Origin: Treponema sp.
GTDB taxonomy: Bacteria; Spirochaetota; Spirochaetia; Treponematales; Treponemataceae
Assembly: GCA_004554075.1 (NCBI GenBank)
Contig: SFOB01000024.1
Location: 1-28,636, forward strand
DNA: 28,636 nt
Direction: 5' to 3'
Position 1 is the stretch's first letter. The number at the start of each line of letters is the position of its first letter. This document shows positions 16,891 through 23,205 of this stretch, in pieces. The position numbers were made by a program, and so were the translations under genes. Under the pieces are notes generated by a model that saw only the letters and a program-made list of their open reading frames with translations, was not told the DNA's origin and ran no database searches.

Positions 16891-16972
16891 CCGGGGCGTT
16901 ACGGGGCGGAGCCCCGTAGAAGGGGTAGCGAGCAACGAAGTGCGAGCGCAGGGGAAGGCTTTCCCCTCCTAT
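16891..16972. repeat. GC-rich two-hairpin intergenic element, copy 1
   Basis: The element holds a 5' hairpin ACGGGGC-GGA-GCCCCGT (16901-16917), a shared AGGGGTAGCG segment, about 25 variable bases, a CGCA box, then a 3' hairpin GGGGAA-GGCT-TTCCCC (16951-16966) followed by TCCTAT. The same order occurs at 21429-21530. The far end overlaps the parE stop codon (TAG at 16969-16971). It is much richer in GC than the neighbouring DNA. Confidence 0.75.
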
Positions 16973-19269
16973 GCGTCGATTTCTTTAGCCAGGTTATGTA
17001 CAATGAAGTCGCGGCGCTCAGGAGTGTTATTACCCATATAGAACTTGAGAACCTGAGGAACGTTCTTAAGGGTCTGGATTGTAACCTGTGTAAGATGCAT
17101 ACCCTTGTCCTCACTCTCGCCTTCTTTACGAGGGAAGATGAACTGACCGAACTCACTAGGGTTGATTTCTCCAAGTCCCTTAAAGCGGGTTACCTCGGCT
17201 GATTTTCCCATCTTGGCAACTTCTTTGTCACGGCTTTCTTCTGAGTAGCAATAAACGGTTTTTGATTTATTGCGTACACGGAAAAGCGGAGTTTCCAGAA
17301 TATAAACGTGACCTGTCAGAACCAGCTCTTCAAAGAAAAGCAGGAGATAAGTCATAACAAGATTTCTGATATGGAAGCCGTCATTATCGGCATCGGTTGC
17401 GATGATGATTTTGTCATAACGCAGGCCTTCAATGTCTTTCTGAACACCAAGACTGAAGGTAAGATTTTTCAATTCTTCATTATCAAAAAGCGCAGACTTT
17501 TTGCGGCCGTACATATTTTCCGGTTTACCGCGCAGAGAGAAAATTGCCTGGTAAGAAACGTCGCGGCTTCCTACCATAGAACCAGTCGCAGAATCTCCCT
17601 CGGTAATAAAGATCATAGAGTTGGCACCCTTCTCTCCATCCTGAAGATGGTAGCGGCAGTCCTTAAGCTTTTTGATTTTGAGCATTACAGATTTTTCTGC
17701 TTCACGGATCTGCTTTTCGGTTACGCTGTTGATTTCGTTGCGAGCCTTCTGGTTTTTAATGATTTTATCTTCCAGGGCGCCGGCTACGTCAGGATTGTGG
17801 CGCAGCCAGTCATCAACGGCAAGCTGAACTTCTTTAATAATTGGAGCACGGATTTCTACGTTACCAAGCTTGTTCTTTGTCTGGCTTGTAAACATAGGAT
17901 TATCAAGGCCGATTTTGAGGGCACAGATAAGTCCGCCACAAACATCCTTTTCGTCGTATTCTTTTTTGAAGAAAGAGTTTACACCTTTAGTAACACCGTC
18001 GAGGAAGGAAGTAACGTGGGTACCACCATCCTCTGTACTCTGACCGTTTACAAATGAATAAACATATTTGTCCAGGCTGTTAGTATGAGTTAACACGAAC
18101 TCAAGATTCTCGCCTTTGTAGCTGAAGATTTTGTAAAGGGGCTTACCATCCATCTCGTGCTCAAGAAGATCCTGAATACCGTTCTGGCTTACGTAGTCCT
18201 GGCCGTTACATCTTAAAAGAAGTCCAGGGTTAAGGTAAGCATAATTCCAGAGGCGTTTTTCTACATACTCCATGTTGAAGCTGTATTTTCCAAAAAGTTC
18301 TGTATCAGGCTCGAACTCAAGGTAAGTTCCGTTTGGAACACCAGGCTTTGCAGCTCCGGTTTTTCCGCTGATTTTTTCACCCTTCTGGAATTCAACTACG
18401 GCCATTTTACCGTCACGTATAGATGCTGCACGGAAATAAGAAGAAAGAGCGTTGGTAGCTTTAATACCTACACCGTTCATACCGATTGCCTGCTTGAATA
18501 CGTTGTTGTTGTACTTGGCACCCGTGTTTACGTTTGATACACAATCTTCAAGTTTTCCAAGAGGAATACCACGTCCGTAGTCGCGGATTTTTACGCGGCC
18601 TTCTTTAATTTCAATATCAATTTTTTTACCAAAGCCCTGAGAGAACTCGTCGACAGAGTTATCGATTCCTTCCTTAAGAAGAATGTAGATACCGTCGTTT
18701 TCATTTGAACCATCGCCGAGGGAGCCAATGTACATACCTGGGCGGAGGCGGATATGCTCGAGACCTTCAAGGTGCTGGATGGAATCTTCGTCATAAACTG
18801 CAGAAGCAGTTTTTGAAGATGCAGCAGGGGCTTTCTTTGCCGGTGATTTTGCAGCGGCTGTACTTGTTTTGGCTGCAGGAGCCGGCTTTGCAGCTGCGGT
18901 AGTTTTACTTGCTGCGGCAGTCTTTGCTGCAACTGGTTTTGCTGTAGTTTTTGCAGCAGGAGCGGCTTTTACAGTTTTTGCTGCAGCAGATTTTGTTGCG
19001 GCTGCTTTTACAGGAGTTTTAGCAGCAGTCTTAGCAGCAGGTTTTGCAGTTGTTTTAGCTGCAGGCTTTGCAGTTGTTTTAGCTGCAGGCTTTGCAGTTG
19101 TTTTAGCTGCAGGCTTTGCTGCAGTTTTTGCGCTTGCTGTAGTTTTGCTTGTAGTTGTTGTTTTTTTTGTAGGAGTCGTTTTTGAAGCAGTTGATTTTGC
19201 TGCAGCAGCCTTTTCTGCTGCCTGCATAGCGGCAATGCGAGCCTGAAGCCCAGTTTTTTTCTCTGACAT
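16969..19269 (-). CDS. parE: Type IIA topoisomerase B subunit, ParE-type, with Lys/Ala-rich N-terminal tail
   Basis: This ATPase subunit works with ParC to decatenate chromosomes. 766 residues from ATG 19267-19269 (GGTGGGA lies before it; the frame opens at TTG 19284 but that lies upstream of the ribosome-binding site). Residues 1-157 are a low-complexity Lys/Ala/Thr/Pro tail resembling histone H1. The GHKL ATPase starts about 158: RPGMYIGS, LLKEGIDNSVDE (E200, D203, N204), DYGRGIP, IGMNGVGIKATNALS. The TOPRIM domain has TEGDSATGS, TDADNDG (metal Asp pair) and RFKGLGE. The C-terminus ends at the repeat element. The motifs are nearer to ParE than to GyrB; no parC is adjacent. A TATAAT box lies at 19293-19298. 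A gyrB paralogue role cannot be fully excluded. Confidence 0.88.
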   Translation of the reverse strand: MSEKKTGLQARIAAMQAAEKAAAAKSTASKTTPTKKTTTTSKTTASAKTAAKPAAKTTAKPAAKTTAKPAAKTTAKPAAKTAAKTPVKAAATKSAAAKTVKAAPAAKTTAKPVAAKTAAASKTTAAAKPAPAAKTSTAAAKSPAKKAPAASSKTASAVYDEDSIQHLEGLEHIRLRPGMYIGSLGDGSNENDGIYILLKEGIDNSVDEFSQGFGKKIDIEIKEGRVKIRDYGRGIPLGKLEDCVSNVNTGAKYNNNVFKQAIGMNGVGIKATNALSSYFRAASIRDGKMAVVEFQKGEKISGKTGAAKPGVPNGTYLEFEPDTELFGKYSFNMEYVEKRLWNYAYLNPGLLLRCNGQDYVSQNGIQDLLEHEMDGKPLYKIFSYKGENLEFVLTHTNSLDKYVYSFVNGQSTEDGGTHVTSFLDGVTKGVNSFFKKEYDEKDVCGGLICALKIGLDNPMFTSQTKNKLGNVEIRAPIIKEVQLAVDDWLRHNPDVAGALEDKIIKNQKARNEINSVTEKQIREAEKSVMLKIKKLKDCRYHLQDGEKGANSMIFITEGDSATGSMVGSRDVSYQAIFSLRGKPENMYGRKKSALFDNEELKNLTFSLGVQKDIEGLRYDKIIIATDADNDGFHIRNLVMTYLLLFFEELVLTGHVYILETPLFRVRNKSKTVYCYSEESRDKEVAKMGKSAEVTRFKGLGEINPSEFGQFIFPRKEGESEDKGMHLTQVTIQTLKNVPQVLKFYMGNNTPERRDFIVHNLAKEIDA
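19046..19117. repeat. Three perfect 24-base tandem repeats in the parE tail
   Basis: Three identical head-to-tail 24-base units (19046-19069, 19070-19093, 19094-19117), each adding the octapeptide KTTAKPAA in the reading frame of parE. Diverged copies continue on both sides. Confidence 0.95.
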
Positions 19270-19292
19270 TTTGATCCCACCCAAAAATGTTT

Positions 19293-19298
19293 ATTATA
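19293..19298 (-). promoter_or_regulatory. parE -10 box
   Basis: TATAAT on the minus strand, with predicted transcription start near 19286 and a leader of about 17 bases that includes the GGTGGGA ribosome-binding site. No convincing -35 is seen at the expected distance. Confidence 0.35.
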
Positions 19299-19349
19299 AT
19301 AGTAGAATTTTATTATGAGATTAATGGAAAGTCAAGGGGTAACAATGGA

Positions 19350-19382
19350 TTGAGGGGGGTGATACTTATCATCACCCCTCAA
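19350..19382. other. Hairpin between the radical SAM gene and parE
   Basis: Inverted repeat with arms TTGAGGGG...GTGAT and ATCACCCCTCAA around a short loop. It lies just downstream of the radical SAM gene and upstream of the parE -10 box. There is no T tract on either strand, so it may be a weak or factor-assisted terminator or another member of the local palindromic repeats. Confidence 0.5.
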
Positions 19383-19384
19383 AA

Positions 19385-19462
19385 CGAGTGCGTCAAGGCT
19401 TTAAGCGATAGCGTGCCTTGACACACTCGTATTGCTTCGTCGCTACGCTCCTCGCAATGACG
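19385..19462. repeat. Composite palindromic repeat forming the 3' end of the radical SAM gene
   Basis: Two units side by side. 19385-19429 is an imperfect hairpin with outer arms CGAGTG and CACTCG and inner arms GTCAAGGC and GCCTTGAC. 19431-19462 is a 32-base unit beginning ATTGCTTCGTCGCTACG and ending GCAATGACG, with terminal ATTGC/GCAAT arms. On the minus strand the second unit encodes VIARSVATKQ. From general familiarity, not checked here, this string is common as an intergenic repeat translated by chance in many bacterial genomes. Confidence 0.75.
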
Positions 19463-20388
19463 GCCGAAATTTCATTGAGCACTCTTTTCTTGTCTGTAGT
19501 CCACGATGGTGCCAGAAGTTCCTTTTTTGGAGGATCGCCGGTGAGACGGTGGACTACGCAATTTTCAGGGATGAGAGGCAGAGCTTTTTTTAAGAAGTCG
19601 AAGTACTGCTCCTTTGTGAGGGGCTGGTATTGACCGGCTTCGTAGAGTGCAGCAAGTCTGGTGTTTTGCAGGATGTAGAGGGAGGTGATTTTGAGGCCGA
19701 ATGGAGATGCTGAAACAATTTCAGCATGACAAGATTCTGTCGTTTCTTGACGATTCTGTTCTGCTACAAACTTTACCGAGTTCAGCATGTCTGCTTCGGT
19801 CTCGTTGGGAAGCCCGAAAATGAGATGGGTGACTATGTGGATTTGTGAGGCCGCCTCGCGGATTCGGTGAACCGCAGCTATATAATCCTGATTGGTGTAG
19901 CAGCGGTTTATGAGACGTCCGGTATCTTCATTGCAGGTCTGAAGGCCCAGTTCTATCTGAACAAAATGATTTTGGGAGATTTCTGCGAGGCCTGCCAGGA
20001 TTTCATCGTTCAGGCAGTCCGGGCGGGTGGCTACAGCCAGTCCCACAACACCCTCGCACTGAAGGGCTTCGTGATATTTTTTCAACAAATCTGCAGGCTC
20101 GCCATAGGTTGAAGTAAAACTCTGGAAATAGGCGATATACTTTCCGCGCCGCTCCCCGCTTCGCCCGCGAACTTTGTTTTCGACAAGCATCTTCCCCTGT
20201 TCTATCTGTTCTGAAATACTGAGTGTCCGGTCTGCCACAAAATCTCCACTGCCAGCCTGCGAGCAGAAAATGCAGCCGCCAGTCCCTTTTGTACCGTCGC
20301 GGTTAGGACAGGTACAGCCGGCATCAAGAGAAATCTTGTAAGTTTTACAGCCAAAGATTGATTCGTAGAACTGAGAAAGTGTTAGCAT
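19393..20388 (-). CDS. Radical SAM protein, YhcC/TIGR01212 family, carrying repeat-derived insertions
   Basis: 331 residues. The family's iron-sulfur site is seen as CTCPNRDGTKGTGGCIFC (C25/C27, C39, C42), followed by YIAYFQSFTSTYGEP, ATRPDCL, VQIELGLQT and HLIFGLPNET, all typical of YhcC-like radical SAM proteins; the reaction is not established to my knowledge. Two segments do not fit the family. Residues 212-228 (including SCHAEIVSAS) split the usual run into FGLKITSLYIL and are encoded by a palindromic repeat. Residues 308-331 (VIARSVATKQ and onward) follow the expected end near KKRVLNEI and are encoded by a second repeat. ATG 20386-20388 has no ribosome-binding site; TATAAT lies 7 bases upstream. 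The gene is transcribed alone. Confidence 0.85.
   Translation of the reverse strand: MLTLSQFYESIFGCKTYKISLDAGCTCPNRDGTKGTGGCIFCSQAGSGDFVADRTLSISEQIEQGKMLVENKVRGRSGERRGKYIAYFQSFTSTYGEPADLLKKYHEALQCEGVVGLAVATRPDCLNDEILAGLAEISQNHFVQIELGLQTCNEDTGRLINRCYTNQDYIAAVHRIREAASQIHIVTHLIFGLPNETEADMLNSVKFVAEQNRQETTESCHAEIVSASPFGLKITSLYILQNTRLAALYEAGQYQPLTKEQYFDFLKKALPLIPENCVVHRLTGDPPKKELLAPSWTTDKKRVLNEISAVIARSVATKQYECVKARYRLKP
19707..19727. repeat. Short palindromic repeat, copy A, inside the radical SAM gene
   Basis: Hairpin with arms ATGCTGAAA (19707-19715) and TTTCAGCAT (19719-19727) around CAA, followed by GACA. It is the same element as the intergenic copies at 20426-20446 and 28585-28605, but here it lies in frame within a coding sequence. 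Confidence 0.85.
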
Positions 20389-20395
20389 AAATCAT

Positions 20396-20401
20396 ATTAT
20401 A
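20396..20401 (-). promoter_or_regulatory. -10 box of the radical SAM gene, leaderless spacing
   Basis: TATAAT on the minus strand followed by 7 bases and then the ATG at 20388. No ribosome-binding site fits in the gap. No convincing -35 is visible. Confidence 0.4.
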
Positions 20402-20425
20402 TTGAAAGAGCTTTGTAATAAATAG

Positions 20426-20446
20426 ATGCTGAAACAAGTTCAGCAT
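20426..20446. repeat. Short palindromic repeat, copy B, between genes
   Basis: Hairpin with arms ATGCTGAA (20426-20433) and TTCAGCAT (20439-20446) around ACAAG, followed by GACA. It lies between the M28 peptidase stop (20456) and the -10 box of the radical SAM gene. Confidence 0.85.
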
Positions 20447-20455
20447 GACACAAGC

Positions 20456-21283
20456 CTAACAAAGTGTTTTAAGGGCGGCAAGATTATTCAGAATATTATG
20501 GAAGATTTCGAAGCTTTGTGGCGTAAGTGAAGCCAGATTGTCACCCGCGGTATGCAGAAGCTGCCAGGTTTCTGGAATTTCTCCCCGGGTAGCCGCTGTA
20601 ACCTCCAGGGAAGGCAACATGGTAATTGCCACAGCCGGAATGCCGTTTGCAATAAAGCTTGCGTTGTCTGAATAATTGCAGGGCAGGCTGAACCAACGGC
20701 CACCGGCAGAGTTCTGCAAAAGTGTGGCTGCACGCTGCTCCAGGTCGCTGAAGGCTTTTACAAACTTAGCCGGAGCCTTGCGGGGAAGATTTGTCTGAGT
20801 GAGAATGGGAACATCGCCCCGGCCCATGCAGTCGAATACAAAAATGTCGTCATTTGTAATGCCGAGGCGGCGGAAAACCTGGGCCAGAGGAAAGGCCCCC
20901 TGCTCTGCAACGCCCGCTGCACCCAGTTCTTCGCCATCGGTGAAAATAAGGCGGATATTATGGAATAATGGGCCGCCCGCGGCGGTGTTTTGAGCACCAC
21001 CGTAAAATCTGGCGATTTCGGACGCCCACTCCAGCAGACAGAAAACAGCCGCAGAGTTGTCGTTTGCCCCGATTCCGATTCTGTCGTAATGGGCAATTAC
21101 GGTTTTTATGCGGAAGGTGGGGTTATATTGATTCTGAGGAAACTTTACGTAGATATGATTTTTTCCTTCCATTTGTAAAATTGGCGCTTCAAGCCCGGCA
21201 TCATTCAGATAATTCTGGATAAAGGCGGCACGATCGCAGTCTGGTGAAATGAAGATCTGGAAGCTGGAAGGTATTGTGTACAT
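20456..21283 (-). CDS. M28-family metallopeptidase
   Basis: 275 residues from ATG 21281-21283. M28 enzymes are di-zinc aminopeptidases or carboxypeptidases. Visible metal and catalytic positions: H and D in VIAHYDRIGIGANDNSAA (first zinc ligand and the bridging Asp of GANDN), the E-E pair in FTDGEELGAAGV, Asp in DCMGRGD, and the late His in LLHTAGDNL. A YSDNASF segment matches the SD-box region. No signal peptide is seen, so it is probably cytoplasmic. The frame remains open to TTG 21319, but that TTG is the start of a TTGACG -35 box and the TATAAT -10 box lies between it and ATG 21283, so the shorter form is chosen. No ribosome-binding site precedes the ATG. The substrate is unknown. Confidence 0.85.
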   Translation of the reverse strand: MYTIPSSFQIFISPDCDRAAFIQNYLNDAGLEAPILQMEGKNHIYVKFPQNQYNPTFRIKTVIAHYDRIGIGANDNSAAVFCLLEWASEIARFYGGAQNTAAGGPLFHNIRLIFTDGEELGAAGVAEQGAFPLAQVFRRLGITNDDIFVFDCMGRGDVPILTQTNLPRKAPAKFVKAFSDLEQRAATLLQNSAGGRWFSLPCNYSDNASFIANGIPAVAITMLPSLEVTAATRGEIPETWQLLHTAGDNLASLTPQSFEIFHNILNNLAALKTLC

Positions 21284-21289
21284 ATAATT

Positions 21290-21319
21290 ATTATAGAAGA
21301 AAACACTATCTCTCGTCAA
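21290..21319 (-). promoter_or_regulatory. Promoter of the M28 peptidase, leaderless spacing
   Basis: Minus strand: -35 TTGACG (21314-21319), 18-base spacer, -10 TATAAT (21290-21295), then only 6 bases to the ATG. This is the best consensus match among the leaderless-type starts in the window. Confidence 0.65.
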
Positions 21320-21344
21320 AATAATATGGAAGTTTTGATTTTTT

Positions 21345-21400
21345 GGCCTATAAAATCCTGATTTGCTGTGATTCTATAGGCCGATTTTACTGAAAACAGT
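21345..21400. other. Inverted repeat and small palindrome in the M28-glyA intergenic region
   Basis: GGCCTATA (21345-21352) and TATAGGCC (21375-21382) are perfect 8-base arms around 22 bases, followed by the palindrome ACTG-AAAA-CAGT (21389-21400). AAAATC and GATTTT lie just inside and outside the arms and allow an alternative pairing. No T tract follows. It could be an operator or the 5' part of the GC-rich repeat that follows. Confidence 0.5.
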
Positions 21401-21428
21401 CAAAAATCCGGAGAATTTGCAGGGTTTT

Positions 21429-21530
21429 AGGGGCGGAGCCCCTAGGAGGGTGGGTAGCGCGAGACACCGCAGGACGGCGCAGCCGGCCGAGGAGACTTGC
21501 GCGCAGGGCGGTGCTCCGCCCTCCTCCTAT
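21429..21530. repeat. GC-rich two-hairpin intergenic element, copy 2
   Basis: This has the same order as 16891-16972: a 5' hairpin AGGGGC-GGA-GCCCCT (21429-21443), TAGGAGGGTGGGTAGCG, a variable GC-rich middle, CGCA, then the 3' hairpin GGGCGG-TGCT-CCGCCC (21506-21521) and TCCTCCTAT. The 3' arms differ from copy 1 on both sides and still pair. Together with 21345-21400 it fills most of the 321-base gap between the M28 and glyA genes; no gene is seen there. Confidence 0.75.
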
Positions 21531-21572
21531 ACCCTATTCCCAATCACCTTAATTTTCGCTAAAATATTTCAA

Positions 21573-21578
21573 TATAAT
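21573..21578 (+). promoter_or_regulatory. glyA -10 box
   Basis: TATAAT on the plus strand, 26 bases before the ATG, with GAGG (21594-21597) as ribosome-binding site in the predicted leader. The -35 region is weak. Confidence 0.4.
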
Positions 21579-21604
21579 TAAAATCACATACACGAGGTTA
21601 TAAT

Positions 21605-23107
21605 ATGTCAACACCTTTGGAAAACTATCTTGCTGCCACAAACGGTAAGCCAAATGCCGCTATGTGTGCCTATGTTGCAAATCTTCAGCAGGTTGCTGCG
21701 GTTGGACCAGATATCGCCGCAAGCATTGTAAACGAACTTGAAAATCAGAGAAGCCACCTTAAGCTTGTTGCCAGCGAAAACTATTGTTCGCTCAACGTTC
21801 AGGCTGCTATGGGCAACCTTCTTACTGATAAATACGCTGAGGGTTATCCTGAGCACCGCTACTACGGCGGCTGTGTAAATATTGATGCTGTTGAAAACAC
21901 TGCAGCCCGCGAAGCTGAGGCTCTTTTTGGTGCTGACTACGCTTACGTTCAGCCTCACTCTGGTGCTGATACAAACCTCGTTGCTTACTGGGCAATTCTT
22001 AGCGCAAAGGTTGAAACTCCTACTCTCGAGGAGCTTGGTGTAAAATCTTTGAATGACCTTACAGACGAACAGTTCGATGCTCTCCGCAAGAAGTTCGGAA
22101 ATCAGAAACTTATGGGTCTGGACTACTCTTGTGGTGGTCACCTTACTCACGGATATAAAATGAACGTTTCTGCACGTATGTTTGAAAGCCATCCATATGG
22201 TGTAGATAAAGAAACTGGCCTCCTCGATTACGACGCAATTGAAAAACAGGCTATGGAAGTAAAACCTCTCATCCTTTTGACAGGTTTCTCTGCTTATCCT
22301 CGCAAGATCAACTTCAAGCGCTTCCGCGAAATTGCAGACAAGTGTGGAGCAGTATTAATGGTAGATATGGCTCACTTCGCAGGTCTTGTTGCCGGAAAAG
22401 TATTCACTGGCGACTACGATCCAGTAAAATGGGCAGACATTGTAACAACTACAACTCATAAAACACTTCGCGGTCCACGTGGTGCTATGATTCTCTGTAA
22501 GAAGGAATTCGCTGATTACGTAAACAAGGGTTGTCCTATGGTACTCGGTGGCCCTCTCGGACACATCATGGCAGCAAAGGCAATCGCTTTCAAAGAGGCT
22601 CGCACTCCAGCTTATCAGGCATGGGCACAGCAGGTTGTAAAGAACGCACAGGCTCTTGCTGAAGGCTGTAAGTCTCACAACATTCCACTCCAGACTGGCG
22701 GAACAGACAACCACCTTATGCTTTGTGATGTAACTGTTTACGGTCTTACAGGAAAGCAGGCAGAAGCTGCCCTCTTTAAGTGCGGTGTAACTGCTAACGC
22801 AAACGCTCTTCCATACGACAAGAACGGTGCATGGTGGACATCTGGTATCCGTATCGGAACTCCAGGTCTTACAACTCTCGGTATGAATGAAGCTGACATG
22901 AAGGAAGTTGCAGACATCATCGACTTCGTTCTTAAGAACACAAAGCCTGGCGTTACAAAAGAAGGAAAGCCAGCTAAGGGTAAAATCGAAATCAGCGACG
23001 ATACAGTTGCTGCTGCCCGCGAGCGCGTAAACAAGCTCCTTGGTGCTCATGTGCTTTACCCAGAGCTCGACCTCGACTTCCTCAAGAAAGAGTTTGTTAA
23101 GGCATAA
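21605..23107 (+). CDS. glyA: Serine hydroxymethyltransferase, long form
   Basis: The enzyme converts serine and tetrahydrofolate to glycine and methylene-tetrahydrofolate, using pyridoxal phosphate. The 500-residue product contains LVASENYCS, YPEHRYYGGC, the PLP lysine K286 in TTTTHKTLRGPRG, and the C-terminal GIRIGTPGLTTLG motif. It is longer than the usual 410-430 residues. About 40 residues precede the usual start of homology, and about 33 residues (roughly 135-167, Leu/Glu-rich) are inserted before the GLDYSCGGHLTHG region. The C-terminal part also has a Lys/Gly-rich loop (VTKEGKPAKGK). Active-site motifs are intact, so activity is expected. The start has GAGG 7 bases upstream. It is a single-gene unit closed by a strong terminator. 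Confidence 0.96.
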   Translation: MSTPLENYLAATNGKPNAAMCAYVANLQQVAAVGPDIAASIVNELENQRSHLKLVASENYCSLNVQAAMGNLLTDKYAEGYPEHRYYGGCVNIDAVENTAAREAEALFGADYAYVQPHSGADTNLVAYWAILSAKVETPTLEELGVKSLNDLTDEQFDALRKKFGNQKLMGLDYSCGGHLTHGYKMNVSARMFESHPYGVDKETGLLDYDAIEKQAMEVKPLILLTGFSAYPRKINFKRFREIADKCGAVLMVDMAHFAGLVAGKVFTGDYDPVKWADIVTTTTHKTLRGPRGAMILCKKEFADYVNKGCPMVLGGPLGHIMAAKAIAFKEARTPAYQAWAQQVVKNAQALAEGCKSHNIPLQTGGTDNHLMLCDVTVYGLTGKQAEAALFKCGVTANANALPYDKNGAWWTSGIRIGTPGLTTLGMNEADMKEVADIIDFVLKNTKPGVTKEGKPAKGKIEISDDTVAAARERVNKLLGAHVLYPELDLDFLKKEFVKA

Positions 23108-23136
23108 AAAGCAAAAAAAATAAACATTAACTGATT

Positions 23137-23173
23137 AAAGAGGGGCGGGAAGCTTAGCTTCCCGCCCCTCTTT
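23137..23173 (+). terminator. glyA rho-independent terminator
   Basis: A perfect 17-base-pair hairpin (23137-23153 with 23157-23173) around TTA, GC-rich in the middle and flanked by AAA and TTTT, 29 bases after the glyA stop. Confidence 0.9.
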
Positions 23174-23193
23174 TCTACAACTACATAATATGG

Positions 23194-23199
23194 TAGTAT
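23194..23199 (+). promoter_or_regulatory. Possible -10 box of the lipid operon
   Basis: TAGTAT followed by 6 bases and ATG 23206; an overlapping TATATA lies at 23197-23202. No ribosome-binding site and no clear -35. This is a weaker member of the leaderless-type starts. Confidence 0.3.
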
Positions 23200-23205
23200 A
23201 TAAGA

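Noticed and set aside
17308..18057. 249-codon open frame on the plus strand opposite parE
   Set aside because: It lies over conserved ATPase and TOPRIM codons of parE and its product has no recognisable motif; it is an antisense shadow.
19046..19117. Tandem repeats as a possible CRISPR array
   Set aside because: Units are adjacent with no spacers and are in frame within parE.
18869..19246. Ala/Val-rich plus-strand frame resembling a membrane protein
   Set aside because: It is the reverse complement of the Lys/Ala-rich parE tail, where GCA/GCT codons read as hydrophobic residues on the other strand.
22355..23050. 231-codon minus-strand frame opposite glyA
   Set aside because: It shadows a fully conserved glyA; Cys- and Ser-rich with no coherent domain.
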